Shown here: piece by piece, positions 47,728 through 56,917 of the stretch
Numbering within the stretch: the stretch's first letter is position 1
Layout of the letters: the number at the start of each line of letters is the position of its first letter
Source: AC-32 sp963772975
GTDB taxonomy: Bacteria; Actinomycetota; Thermoleophilia; Gaiellales; Gaiellaceae
Direction: 5' to 3'
Assembly: GCA_963772975.1 (NCBI GenBank)
Contig: CAVYZH010000010.1
Coordinates: 248,001 to 312,000 of the forward strand
Length of the DNA: 64,000 nucleotides
Program-made: the position numbers and the translations under genes
Notes under the pieces: model-generated
What the model was told of the DNA's origin: nothing
Databases searched by the model: none
Seen by the model: only the letters and a program-made list of their open reading frames with translations

Positions 47728-48924
47728 TCAGGCGAGCCTGAGATAGCGCACCGGCGAGCCCGCCGCGAGCTCGCCCTCCCCGCGCGGGAGGAACACCAGC
47801 GCATCGGCGCCCGCGGCCCTGGCGATCATGTGCGACTCCTGCCCCGCCAACGGCTCGAGCTCGACCAAGCCATCATCGCCGGGCCGCGTCCGCGCGCGCA
47901 CCAACTGGTCGCGTACGGCGTTCCGCTTGGCCGCAGCCGCCAGCCTCCCCGGCTCGAACGGGGGCAGCGGGTCGGCGTGACCCTGGAGCGCCAGGACCGC
48001 AGGCCGGACGAAGAGCTCGAAGCCGACTAGCGACGAGACCGGATTTCCGGGCAGCCCGAACACGAGCGTGCGACCCCGCACGCCGAACGAGACCGGCTTG
48101 CCCGGCTTCACGGCCACGCGCCAGAAGACTTCGTCCACACCGAGCTCGGCCTCGATCGCGCGGACGAGATCGTGCGGGCCAACGGAGACACCGCCCGAGG
48201 TGACGAGCACGTCGTACTCGAGACCGCGCGCGAGTGCGTCCCGGTGCGCGTCCTCGTCGTCGGCGACAGCCGCCAGGCGTTCGACGGAAGCGCCCGCCGA
48301 CCTGAGCTGAGCGTCGAGGATCAGCCCGTTGGCCTCGTAGACCTCGCCCGGCGCAAGCGGCTCGCCCGGCCGGCGAAGCTCGGTTCCCGTTGCCAGCACG
48401 GCGGCGCGCGGCACCGCTCCGCACGCGACCTCGGCCACGCCCGCGGCCGCCAGCGCCCCGATCTGCGCGGGCCCAAGCCGCGTGCCTGCAGCGACCACCT
48501 CGGCCCCGGCGAGCAGGTCGCCGCCTTGCGGCCGCACGTTCGCGCCCGTCTTGACCGCCTCGCCGATCTCAACTTCGTTGTCATGATCGACAACAGACTC
48601 GATGGGGATGACGGCATCGGCACCTTCCGGGACGACCCCGCCGGTGGCGATTCCCATCGCCTCTCCCGGCTGCAGCGGCTGCGGCGCCGGCCGGCCCGCG
48701 GCGACGCGGAAGACGACCGGCAGCGACGCGGGCGTGTCGGCCGCGCGAACGGCGAATCCGTCCATCGCGCTGCTCGGGAACGGTGGCAGATCGACCAACG
48801 CGCGTGCTGCCTCGACGAGCACTCGGCCCGCCGCCCGTTCGAGCGGGACCGGCTCCGCAGGCAGCGGCACGGTGCGCTCGAGCACGAGGCGCTGGGCGTC
48901 CTCGAGAGTCAGGAGCTCGGCCAC
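47728..48924 (-). CDS. moeA: Molybdopterin molybdenumtransferase (MoeA)
   Basis: The 398-residue protein has the MoeA sequence: FPSSAMDGFAVRAADTPASL, IATGGVVPEGADAVIPIESV, NVRPQGGDLLAGAEVVAAGT, VLATGTELRRPGEPLAPGEV, VLVTSGGVSVGPHDLVRAIE and VFGLPGNPVSSLVGFELFVR. It inserts molybdate into adenylylated molybdopterin. With moaC and the disrupted mog gene 11 kb away it indicates an active Mo-cofactor pathway. GTG start at 48924; converges with sortase and is divergent from the GT2 gene. Confidence 0.95.
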   Translation of the reverse strand: MAELLTLEDAQRLVLERTVPLPAEPVPLERAAGRVLVEAARALVDLPPFPSSAMDGFAVRAADTPASLPVVFRVAAGRPAPQPLQPGEAMGIATGGVVPEGADAVIPIESVVDHDNEVEIGEAVKTGANVRPQGGDLLAGAEVVAAGTRLGPAQIGALAAAGVAEVACGAVPRAAVLATGTELRRPGEPLAPGEVYEANGLILDAQLRSAGASVERLAAVADDEDAHRDALARGLEYDVLVTSGGVSVGPHDLVRAIEAELGVDEVFWRVAVKPGKPVSFGVRGRTLVFGLPGNPVSSLVGFELFVRPAVLALQGHADPLPPFEPGRLAAAAKRNAVRDQLVRARTRPGDDGLVELEPLAGQESHMIARAAGADALVFLPRGEGELAAGSPVRYLRLA

Positions 48925-48963
48925 GACCGCCGCATACCGTACGCGCGGAGGATAGGCTCAGCC

Positions 48964-49905
48964 GCCGTGATCTCGGTCGTCGTCCCCGTTCACGACGAGG
49001 AGCGGACGGTGGCGCTCCTCTACGACGAGCTGGAGTCCGCGCTCCAGCCGCTTGGCCAGCCCTGGGAGGCGGTCTTCGTTGACGACGGCTCGACCGACGG
49101 CTCGTACGCGGCGCTGACCCGGCTGCACAACGCGCAGGACAACGTCCGTGTGATCCGTCTGCGCCGGAACTTCGGCAAGGCGGCGGCGCTGGCGGCGGGC
49201 TTCTCGCACGCCGAGGGCGACGTCGTTGTGACGATCGATGCCGACCTCCAGGACGACCCGGCCGAGATCCCGCGGCTGCTGGCCAAGCTCGACGAAGGCT
49301 TCGATCTCGTCAGCGGCTGGAAGACGCAGCGCCGTGACCCGCTCACGCGCCGCGTTCCCTCGAAGATCTTCAACTGGGTCACCGGCCGCGTCTCCGGCCT
49401 GCGCCTGCACGACCTCAACTGCGGGCTGAAGGCGTACCGCGCCGAGGTCGTGCAAGGGCTGCGGCTGTACGGCGAGCTGCACCGCTTCATCCCGGTGCTC
49501 GCGTACTACCGGGGCTACCGCATCGCCGAGCTGCCGGTCAACCATCGACCTCGCGAGCACGGCCGTTCCCGCTACGGCGTCGAGCGCTACGTCCGCGGCT
49601 TCCTCGACCTGCTCACCGTCTCGTTCATCGGCCGCTACCGCTACCGGCCGCTCCACCTCTTCGGCGGGCTCGGGCTCGCTCTTGGCGCGGTCGGCTTCGT
49701 CGTGCTCCTGTACCTGACGATCGACAAGCTGCTCGGGCACGCGATCGGCCAGCGGCCGCTGCTCATCCTCGGCGTGCTGCTGATGGTGGTCGGGCTGCAG
49801 TTCTTCTCGCTTGGCCTGATCAGCGAGCTGATCACGAGCCAGCACGAGGAACGCGCGGGCGCTCGCGAGCGGACCGAGCTCCACGTCGACGACGTGCTCT
49901 CCTAG
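48964..49905 (+). CDS. Family 2 glycosyltransferase (DPM1/GtrB-like) with membrane tail
   Basis: The 313-residue protein has a GT-A domain (ISVVVPVHDEERTVALLYDE, FVDDGSTDGSYAALTRL, TIDADLQDDPAEIPRL with the DxD-type motif, and the HRPREHGRSRYG acceptor segment). Two C-terminal membrane helices follow (about 235-300). Such enzymes move a sugar onto polyprenyl phosphate at the membrane. GTG at 48964. It starts a same-strand run with a GT4 enzyme and a DUF2079 protein, probably surface glycan assembly. Confidence 0.92.
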   Translation, partial: AVISVVVPVHDEERTVALLYDELESALQPLGQPWEAVFVDDGSTDGSYAALTRLHNAQDNVRVIRLRRNFGKAAALAAGFSHAEGDVVVTIDADLQDDPAEIPRLLAKLDEGFDLVSGWKTQRRDPLTRRVPSKIFNWVTGRVSGLRLHDLNCGLKAYRAEVVQGLRLYGELHRFIPVLAYYRGYRIAELPVNHRPREHGRSRYGVERYVRGFLDLLTVSFIGRYRYRPLHLFGGLGLALGAVGFVVLLYLTIDKLLGHAIGQRPLLILGVLLMVVGLQFFSLGLISELITSQHEERAGARERTELHVDDVLS

Positions 49906-49916
49906 CCCGCCGGGGC

Positions 49917-50990
49917 ATGCGCGTCCTCTACTTCGGGACCTACGAGCGCGACTACCCGCGTAATGCGCAGGTGATCTCGTGCCTGCGACGGGCGGGTGTC
50001 GAGGTCGAGGAGCGCCACGTCGCGGTCTGGGAGGGTCGTCGAGACAACTGGAGTGCTGGAGCCGGCGCTGCGGCGCGGCTCGGTCTGGCCGAGCTCGAGC
50101 TGCTGCGCCGGGCGCCGGGCGCCTTCGACGCGGTGCTCGTCGGCTACCCCGGGCACTTCGATCTGCCTGCCGCCAGGCACTCGGCGCGCGGCCGGCCGGT
50201 GGTCTTCAACCCGCTCGTCTCGCTGGCCGACACGTTCGTCTCCGACCGCGGCCGCTTTCGCTCCGGCTCGGTGGCGGCGCGGGCACTTGCCGCGGTCGAC
50301 CGGCACGCGCTGCGGGCGGCCGATCTCGTCGTGGCGGACACGCGCACTGGCGCCGACCACCTGGCCGAGCTCGCCGGGCTCCCGCGCGAGCGCATCGAGG
50401 TCGCCTACGTCGGAGCCGAGGAGCGGGTCTTCGGCCCCGGCTGGTCGCCAGCCGAGCCGTTCACGGTGTTGTTCGTCGGCAAGCTGATCCCGTTACACGG
50501 CGTCGAGACCGTGCTCGGGGCCGCGCGCGCAGCGCCGGAACTGCGCTTCCGCCTCGTGGGCAGCGGCCAGCTCGACTCCCTCGTGCGCGAGCGGCCCGCG
50601 AACGTGGACTGGATCCCGTGGGTCGAGTACGAGCGGCTCCCGGAGGAGCTCCACCGAGCGGGCTGCGCGCTCGGGATCTTCGGCACCTCCGAGAAGGCGA
50701 AGCGCGTGATCCCGAACAAGGCCTTCCAGGCGCTCGCGTGCGGGACGCCGCTCGTGACCGCCGACACGCCCGGGGCGCGGGAGCTGCTCGTCGACGGCGA
50801 GAGCGCGCTGCTCGTTCCGCCGGGCGATGCGCGTGCGCTCGCCGAGGCCGTGCAGCGGATCGCCGCCGACCCGGAGCTGGCGCAGCGACTCTCCGCCGGC
50901 GGCCGCGCCGCCTACGAGGCTCATGCGAGCGAAGACGTGCTCGGCCGGCGCTGGCGCGAACTGATCGAGCAGGAGGTCGCGCGCTCTTGA
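49917..50990 (+). CDS. Family 4 glycosyltransferase
   Basis: The 357-residue GT-B protein starts MRVLYFGTYERDYPRNAQVI. Its donor domain has VLFVGKLIPLHGVETVLGAA, and the GT4 donor motif region is AGCALGIFGTSEKAKRVIPN, KAFQALACGTPLVTADTPGA. Acceptor and donor sugars are unknown. It lies 11 bases after the GT2 gene, and its stop overlaps the TTG start of the DUF2079 gene. Confidence 0.9.
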   Translation: MRVLYFGTYERDYPRNAQVISCLRRAGVEVEERHVAVWEGRRDNWSAGAGAAARLGLAELELLRRAPGAFDAVLVGYPGHFDLPAARHSARGRPVVFNPLVSLADTFVSDRGRFRSGSVAARALAAVDRHALRAADLVVADTRTGADHLAELAGLPRERIEVAYVGAEERVFGPGWSPAEPFTVLFVGKLIPLHGVETVLGAARAAPELRFRLVGSGQLDSLVRERPANVDWIPWVEYERLPEELHRAGCALGIFGTSEKAKRVIPNKAFQALACGTPLVTADTPGARELLVDGESALLVPPGDARALAEAVQRIAADPELAQRLSAGGRAAYEAHASEDVLGRRWRELIEQEVARS

Positions 50991-52411
50991 TCCGCCCGCG
51001 GGCACTGCTCTGGACAGCGGTCGCCGCCTACGCGGCCGGCTTCTCCGCGCTCTCGGTCCTGCGCCACCGAGCCTTCTCGACCGGCCGCTTCGACCTCGGG
51101 AACATGGTGCAGGCGGTCTGGTCGACGGCGCATGGCCACCCGCTCCAGATCACGGGCTTGCGCGGCGACCAGGTCTCCCGCCTCGGCGCGCACTTTGACC
51201 CGATCCTCGCGGCCTTCGCGCCGCTCTGGCTCGTCTGGCCGAGCCCGGACCTGCTGCTCGTGACGCAGGCGGTCGCGGTCGCTCTCGGAGCGCTGCCCGT
51301 CTACTGGCTCGCACGCAAGCACCTCGGCAGCGAGCGGGCCGGAGTCGGATTCGCGCTCGCCTACCTCGCCTACCCGCCGACCCAGTGGCTGACGCTGAAC
51401 GAATTCCACCCCGTCGCGCTCGCCTGCCCGCTGCTGCTGTTCGCGATCTGGTTCCTGGACGAGGGACGCCTGCTTCCGTTCGCGCTCTGCGCGGTGGTGG
51501 CCGCGACTACGAAGGAAGAGATCGCGCTCGTTGTCGCAGGGCTCGGGATCTGGTACGCGCTCGCCCACGGACGGCGCTGGACTGGAGCGGTGATCGCCGC
51601 GGCCGGCGTGGCGGTGGCGCTGGTGGCGATCGAGGTCGTGATCCCGCACTTCAACCGCGCCGGCACCTCGAGCTTCTTCACGCGCTACAGCGAGGTCGGC
51701 AGCACGCCGGGCGGGATCGTCCACACGGCGCTGACCGACCCCTGGAAAATCGTCACGACCGCCTTCACCGGCCGGGGGCTCGGTTACCTGGCACGGCTGC
51801 TGCTCCCGCTCGGCGGGCTCGCGCTGCTGGCGCCGCTGATGCTGCTGGCGGCCCTGCCCGAGCTGGCGGTGAACCTGCTCTCGGCCGCGACCACGCAGAC
51901 CTCGATCCGCTTCCACTACACGGCCGGGCTGATCCCGGTGCTGATCGCCGCGACCGTCTTCGGCGCCAAGCGGATCGACCCGCGCGTTCCGCTCGCGAGC
52001 CTGGTGGTCGTGCTCTGCGTGGCCGCGAACTACCTGCTCGGCCCGGTGCCGGTCTGGCGCAACTTCCCGGGCGGCAGCAAAGCGCAGGCTCGAGCAGCGG
52101 AGGTGACCGCCCACGACCGGATCGCGGCGGAGGCGTTGCGGCTGATCCCGCCGCACGCCGTCGTCAGCGCGACCAACTCGCTCGGCGCGCACCTCTCGGC
52201 GCGGAGGCGGATCCTCAGCTTCCCCTACCTGCAGGACGCGCAGTGGGTGGCCGCCGACGAGACGGCGCCGGGCTACGCCGACCGGCTCGCGCCCTTGCCG
52301 ACCGCCGTCCAGCTCTCCTGGCTGCGGCGCAACCCGGAGTGGCGGCTCGTCTTCGAGCGCGACGGGATCCTGATCTTCCAGCGCGCGAGCTCGGCCGCCA
52401 GTACGAGGTAA
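50987..52411 (+). CDS. DUF2079 multi-spanning membrane protein
   Basis: The 474-residue protein has about nine to ten membrane helices and the DUF2079 motifs FDLGNMVQAVWSTAHGHPLQ, GAHFDPILAAFAPLWLVWPS, YLAYPPTQWLTLNEFHPVAL and TKEEIALVVAGLGI. The topology resembles GT-C glycosyltransferases. TTG start at 50987 overlaps the GT4 stop (TTGA). Its last 139 bases are overlapped on the other strand by the convergent DUF2029-type gene. Confidence 0.85.
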   Translation: MIRPRALLWTAVAAYAAGFSALSVLRHRAFSTGRFDLGNMVQAVWSTAHGHPLQITGLRGDQVSRLGAHFDPILAAFAPLWLVWPSPDLLLVTQAVAVALGALPVYWLARKHLGSERAGVGFALAYLAYPPTQWLTLNEFHPVALACPLLLFAIWFLDEGRLLPFALCAVVAATTKEEIALVVAGLGIWYALAHGRRWTGAVIAAAGVAVALVAIEVVIPHFNRAGTSSFFTRYSEVGSTPGGIVHTALTDPWKIVTTAFTGRGLGYLARLLLPLGGLALLAPLMLLAALPELAVNLLSAATTQTSIRFHYTAGLIPVLIAATVFGAKRIDPRVPLASLVVVLCVAANYLLGPVPVWRNFPGGSKAQARAAEVTAHDRIAAEALRLIPPHAVVSATNSLGAHLSARRRILSFPYLQDAQWVAADETAPGYADRLAPLPTAVQLSWLRRNPEWRLVFERDGILIFQRASSAASTR

Positions 52412-53550
52412 AGCGCGACCATCACGAGGTCGCGGGCGAACAGCAGCCAGACCGGCCATTCGAGCCGGAAGAGCGCGCCGTAGTGGAAGAACCAGGCCTG
52501 GGCCAGCACGAGCGCGACCGCCGTCAGCCCGACCGCGACGGCACCGCCGCCCGCGACGACGAGCGGCAGCAGCCAGACGAGGTACTGCGGCGAGAAGACC
52601 TTGGTGAACGCGAGGAATCCGGCCACGGCGGCGGCGAAGGCGAGCGGCAGCCGCGCGCGCAGGTCGCCGAGGCGCGCGTACAGGAACCAGACCGTCGCAA
52701 CCGCGAGCGCCTCGAGCACGAGCAGCACCGCCGCGACCGCATCGGCCATGCCGCCGGCCAGGTTGCGCCCGGCGACGCCGGTCGTCTCGACCACGTGCGC
52801 GTGGTAGAGGCCGAGCCGGTCGAGCACCAGCAGCAGCGAGGCGCCGAGGCTCTCGACCTGCAGTCCGCGCGCGGCCTGTGAGTGGAAGCTCTCGTAGACG
52901 CCGTGCGGCGCGTAGGCCGCGAAGGGCGCGACGACCGCGGCGGCAACGAGCACCAGCACGCCAAGCGCGAGCGCCGTCCGTCTCGTTCCGGCGCGGCGCC
53001 AGACGAGCCAGGCCGCGAGCGGCACAAGCACGAGCGGGTAGACCTTGGCGCTGACCGCGAGCCCGAGCACCGCGAAGGCCGGCAGCTCCCAGCCGCGCAG
53101 CAGCAGCCAGAGCGCGAGCACGGTCAGCAGCGCCGGCCAGGCGTCGTAGGTATTGAGCGAGATCGGCCCGAGCGCGAGCGGCGAGAGCGCGAGCAGCCCG
53201 ACGGCGACCCGGATCCGCGCCAGCGACGCGCCGAGCTCGGCGAGCACCAGCGCGACGAGCACGATCGTCGCCACGCCGCAGAGGGCCATCAGCGTCTTGA
53301 AGGCCGCGTTGTAGTGCGAGGTGCCAAAGGCGGCCGGCGGCAGGAAGACGGCGAACGCGCCGGGCGGGTACTCGACGAAGACGTCCCGGTAGGGGAGCGC
53401 CCCGTGCAGGAACCGCTCGGCGTAGCCCTGGTAGACGTGGACGTCGCGAAACCGTGCCGCGCGGAAGAGCCCTCCGTCGGGGACGGCGCAGGCGGCGAGG
53501 TACACCGGGATCGCGACGAGCGCGGCGCGCAGCGGCCGCGTCAAGCTCAC
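52273..53550 (-). CDS. DUF2029/GT87-type membrane glycosyltransferase
   Basis: The 425-residue protein has about ten membrane helices and the GT-C-like region FRDVHVYQGYAERFLHGALP, VFVEYPPGAFAVFLPPAAFG, with AVSAKVYPLVLVPLAAWLVW and TKVFSPQYLVWLLPLVVAGG. These fit polyprenol-phosphate mannosyltransferases of actinobacteria. GTG start at 53550 overlaps the PBP stop. The last 46 residues are encoded opposite the DUF2079 3' end and look unlike family sequence, so the original stop may have been lost. Confidence 0.82.
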   Translation of the reverse strand: MSLTRPLRAALVAIPVYLAACAVPDGGLFRAARFRDVHVYQGYAERFLHGALPYRDVFVEYPPGAFAVFLPPAAFGTSHYNAAFKTLMALCGVATIVLVALVLAELGASLARIRVAVGLLALSPLALGPISLNTYDAWPALLTVLALWLLLRGWELPAFAVLGLAVSAKVYPLVLVPLAAWLVWRRAGTRRTALALGVLVLVAAAVVAPFAAYAPHGVYESFHSQAARGLQVESLGASLLLVLDRLGLYHAHVVETTGVAGRNLAGGMADAVAAVLLVLEALAVATVWFLYARLGDLRARLPLAFAAAVAGFLAFTKVFSPQYLVWLLPLVVAGGGAVAVGLTAVALVLAQAWFFHYGALFRLEWPVWLLFARDLVMVALYLVLAAELARWKIRIPSRSKTSRHSGLRRSQESWTAVGKGASRSA

Positions 53551-55754
53551 GGCGTGGGTGGCGGCGGAGGCGGCGGCTCCGGCGGCGGTGGCGGTGGCGG
53601 CTCTACCGGGGGAGGTGGAGGAGGCGGAGTCGTGATCACCGTGCGCGTGGTGCCCGAAGGCGGCGGAGGCGGCGGAGGGGGCGGTGCCTTTTCGGTCGTC
53701 GTCTGCCCCGAGGTCGTGGTGGGGCTGTAGTAGTAGGTGGTGGCCGGCCGGAGGCTCGAGCCGTACTGGCCCTGCGTGAACGGCCGCCAGACGACCGGGT
53801 CGAGCGGTGAGGCCCAGCTCAGCGCAGGCGTGTTCCCCATCGCCGTTTCCATGAACAGTTTCCAGATCGTCGCCGGGAACGTGCCGCCGGCAACCGCGAT
53901 CCCGTGCACGTTCTCCATCGGGATCTCTCCCTGCGGGTAGCCGACCCAGACCGTCGTCTGGAGCTGCGGCACGTAACCGGAGAACCAGGCGTCCGCGTGA
54001 TTGTCGGTCGTGCCCGTCTTGCCGGCGGCCGGCCGGCCGAAGTAGGCGCCGACGCCGGTGCCGCCGAGCACGTTGTCCTCGAGGATCTTCGTCACCTCGT
54101 ACGCGACGCCGTCGCTGATCACGCGCTCCCGCTGCGGCACGCCCCAGCCGGCGTCGGTGTCCTCCTTGCCGTTGGCGAGCACGACCTTGCGGATCGCCAT
54201 CGGCTTCGAGTAGATCCCGCCAGCGGCCAGCGTGGCGTAGGCCGAGGCCTCCTCGAGCGGCGAGATCGCGTCGGCGCCGAGGCCCATCGCCGGCACGACG
54301 TCGAGGTGCGAGCGGATTCCGAGCTTGTGCGCCATCTCGGCGACCTTGTCCGGCCCGACGTCGAGGGTCAGCTGCGCGTACACGGTGTTGTCCGAGGCAA
54401 GGGTCGCGCTGTGGACGGAGATCGAGCCCGAGTACGAGTGGTCGTAGGTCGACACGTCCCAGGCGGGCGTGTACGGGTCGGGCTGGTAGTGGAACGGCGC
54501 CGAGGTGTAGTAGGTCGAGTCCGGGTTCATGCCCTCGTCGATCGCGGCCGTGAGCACGATCGTCTTGAAGGTCGAGCCCGGCTGCCGGCGCGCCTGGGCG
54601 ACGAGGTTGAACTGGTTGCCGGTGCGGCCAGGCGTGACCGCGGTCATCGCGCGGATGGCGCCGTTCGCGGGATTGATCGAGACGACGGCTGCGGCCGGGT
54701 CGTTGCGCAGGTAGAGCGTGTCGGTGATCGCCCTGCGCGCGACAACCTGCAGGAACGGATTGATCGTCGTGTAGACGCGCAAGCCTCCCGAGCGGACGGT
54801 ATTGGCGCCGTACTCGTCGATCAGCTGGTCGCGGACGTAGCTGAAGAAGTACGGCTCGCGGATGCGCGTGTAGAGCCTGCCCGGCTTCAGCTTCAGGTTC
54901 ACCTGCTGGACGGCGTGCTGGTACTGACCCTCGCTGATATCGCCGTAGTCGCGCATCGCGCGTAAGACCTCGTCGCGCCTCGCGCGAGCAGCGGCCGGGC
55001 GGTGCAGCGGGTCGTAGACCGAGGGCGCCTGCGGCAGGCCGGCAAGCAGCGCCGACTCGACCAGATTCAGATCGCGCGCGTCCTTCGAGAAGTAGGTCTC
55101 CGCCGCCGCCTCGATCCCGTAGGCGTGGTTGCCGTAGTAGACCTGGTTCATGTACTGGCCGAGGATCCAGTCCTTCGAGCGAGCGCGCGAGAGGCGGATC
55201 GCGAGGCAGGCCTCCTTCAGCTTCCGCTTCAGCGTCCGCTCCCTCGAGATGTAGAGGTTGCGCACGAGCTGCTGCGTGATCGTCGAGCCGCCCTGGACGA
55301 CATGGCCGGCGCTGAAGTCCTTCCAGGCCGCGCGGGCGATGCCCTCGTAGTCGACGCCGCCGTGCTGGTAGAAGCGGTGGTCCTCGATCGAAACGGTCGC
55401 CTTGCTCATCCACGGGCTGACGCGCCAGAGGGCCACCGGCGTGCGGTTGTGCTCGGCGGGGATCGCGCCCAGCAGCGAGCCGTTGGCGGCGTAGACGAAC
55501 GAGTTCTCGCCGATCTGGACCGCCTTCAGATCGTTCAGGTTGCAGTCGGAGCGGAACCTGGCGACGGCGCCGACGCTCGAGGCGATCACGGCGAGGACGA
55601 TCACCAGCAAGGTGACGAAGATCAGGGTGGTGCGGCGCTTGCGCTTGCCCCTGGTGCGGGCACGGCGCTGACGGCTGCGGCGGACGACGTGCTCGAGCTC
55701 GTCATCGCCCCGGCGGCCGCGACCCCGAGGCGGGGGAGGCGGCGGCGGGGTCAT
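53547..55754 (-). CDS. Class A penicillin-binding protein (transglycosylase-transpeptidase)
   Basis: The 735-residue protein has a cytoplasmic Arg-rich tail with a poly-Pro start, a membrane helix (about 43-65), and a GT51 domain with catalytic Glu124 (SIEDHRFYQHGGVDYEGIAR) and GGSTITQQLVRNLY. The transpeptidase has Ser394-x-x-Lys397 (QPGSTFK), SDN (454-456) and KTGT (579-582). A roughly 45-residue Pro-rich C-terminus (about 690-735) follows. It polymerises and crosslinks peptidoglycan. ATG at 55754 overlaps the MscS stop. Confidence 0.95.
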   Translation of the reverse strand: MTPPPPPPPRGRGRRGDDELEHVVRRSRQRRARTRGKRKRRTTLIFVTLLVIVLAVIASSVGAVARFRSDCNLNDLKAVQIGENSFVYAANGSLLGAIPAEHNRTPVALWRVSPWMSKATVSIEDHRFYQHGGVDYEGIARAAWKDFSAGHVVQGGSTITQQLVRNLYISRERTLKRKLKEACLAIRLSRARSKDWILGQYMNQVYYGNHAYGIEAAAETYFSKDARDLNLVESALLAGLPQAPSVYDPLHRPAAARARRDEVLRAMRDYGDISEGQYQHAVQQVNLKLKPGRLYTRIREPYFFSYVRDQLIDEYGANTVRSGGLRVYTTINPFLQVVARRAITDTLYLRNDPAAAVVSINPANGAIRAMTAVTPGRTGNQFNLVAQARRQPGSTFKTIVLTAAIDEGMNPDSTYYTSAPFHYQPDPYTPAWDVSTYDHSYSGSISVHSATLASDNTVYAQLTLDVGPDKVAEMAHKLGIRSHLDVVPAMGLGADAISPLEEASAYATLAAGGIYSKPMAIRKVVLANGKEDTDAGWGVPQRERVISDGVAYEVTKILEDNVLGGTGVGAYFGRPAAGKTGTTDNHADAWFSGYVPQLQTTVWVGYPQGEIPMENVHGIAVAGGTFPATIWKLFMETAMGNTPALSWASPLDPVVWRPFTQGQYGSSLRPATTYYYSPTTTSGQTTTEKAPPPPPPPPPSGTTRTVITTPPPPPPPVEPPPPPPPEPPPPPPPTP

Positions 55755-56479
55755 GCGAACACTCCCGCCTCGCGCAGGCGCTCGTGCGCGCGCAGACGGA
55801 GCTTGTGCTCGAGCCGCTCGGCGCTCGGCTCGTCTGGCGCCCAGACGCTGACCTGCAGGCTCGCCTTGTCCGCCAGGTCGACCACGGAGACCTCCGCGCG
55901 CTCGTCCTCGGCAGCCTCACGCAGCAGCGTGCTGGCTGCTTCGAGGTCAGTATCGAGAGGAACCTGGACGGTCACGTGCGCGAGCTTCTTTCGGCTGCGG
56001 ATGGAGGAGTTGCGGATGGTATCCGAGGCGATCTTCTCGTTCGGGACCACGAGCCGGTCGTTGTCCTCGATCCGGATGAAGGTGTAGGTCAGGCCGATCT
56101 CCTCGACCACGCCGTGGAAGCCCTCGGTCTCGACGTAGTCGCCGATCCGGACCGGCTGCGCGAACGCGATCAGCAGGCCCGCGATGAAGTTCCCGATCGT
56201 GCGCTGGGCGGCGAAGCCGACGACGATCCCGATCACCGCCGAGGACGCCAGGATCCCCGTCGCGACCGCCCGCACCTGCGGAATCACGAGCAGCGCCGAG
56301 AGGACGCCGACGAAGACGATCAGCGTCAGGATGGTGCGCCGCAGGATGCGGTAGCGCGTCAGCGTCTCGGCCGGCAGGTCGCGGCGCGCCAGCCGTCGAT
56401 CGACCAGCCAGGCGACGACCAGGGTGACGAGCAGCACCGCCCCGAAGACGATCAGGCGGGTCCAGGAGTGGTGGGACAC
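55751..56479 (-). CDS. MscS-family mechanosensitive channel
   Basis: The 242-residue protein has three N-terminal helices (about 10-30, 48-68, 75-95). It then has the pore-lining and beta domains: VIGIVVGFAAQRTIGNFIAG, ALAQ-type AFAQPVRIGDYVETEGFHGV, TYTFIRIEDNDRLVVPNEKI. It releases ions on osmotic downshock. GTG start near 56479; its stop overlaps the PBP gene (ATGA), coupling channel and wall synthesis. Confidence 0.92.
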   Translation of the reverse strand: MSHHSWTRLIVFGAVLLVTLVVAWLVDRRLARRDLPAETLTRYRILRRTILTLIVFVGVLSALLVIPQVRAVATGILASSAVIGIVVGFAAQRTIGNFIAGLLIAFAQPVRIGDYVETEGFHGVVEEIGLTYTFIRIEDNDRLVVPNEKIASDTIRNSSIRSRKKLAHVTVQVPLDTDLEAASTLLREAAEDERAEVSVVDLADKASLQVSVWAPDEPSAERLEHKLRLRAHERLREAGVFA

Positions 56480-56490
56480 CGGGTACGTCG

Positions 56491-56898
56491 TTAGTCGAAC
56501 GGGAGGGGTTTCCTGCCCGCGAAGCCCTCGTCCACGCCGTGCCAGTGGGCGACCTCGTCCTCGCCGACCTGCCAGCAGAGGAGCACTTCCTCGCCTCCGT
56601 GGAGCGCGGGGAAGTCGACGAGGCCGGTGTCGAGGTCCTTCACGAGCACGCCCAGCCGCTCCAGTCGCTCAGCCGCCTGTGTGACGGCGTGCGACTCGCG
56701 CTGGAACTGCTCGTCTAGCTCGCCGGGCTCCTGGGGGTCGAGGTCGCCTCCGTTCCCGGCAATGCGAGCGGTCAGCCGCGCTCGGCGCTCGGCCGCGAGC
56801 CGCATCCCCTGGCGGTGCTGGACCAGCGACTCGGCCAGCGGGCGCACCTCCGCGAGCAGCTCGTTCGCCTCCGAGGGAGTGAAGTAGCGCCGGGCCAT
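56491..56898 (-). CDS. DUF2203 family protein
   Basis: The 135-residue protein starts RRYFTPSEANELLAEVRPLA, has a central helical coiled-coil (about 25-90) and ends FPALHGGEEVLLCWQVGEDE, VAHWHGVDEGFAGRKPLPFD, the typical DUF2203 C-terminus. The function is unknown. It lies 11 bases before MscS on the same strand and overlaps the divergent glycosyltransferase gene start region. Confidence 0.9.
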   Translation of the reverse strand: MARRYFTPSEANELLAEVRPLAESLVQHRQGMRLAAERRARLTARIAGNGGDLDPQEPGELDEQFQRESHAVTQAAERLERLGVLVKDLDTGLVDFPALHGGEEVLLCWQVGEDEVAHWHGVDEGFAGRKPLPFD

Positions 56899-56917
56899 GC
56901 GGATATCATCGCGCGCC

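Noticed and set aside
53560..53720. A Gly-rich plus-strand frame opposite the PBP C-terminus
   Set aside because: It is the complement of the poly-Pro tail codons, not an independent gene.
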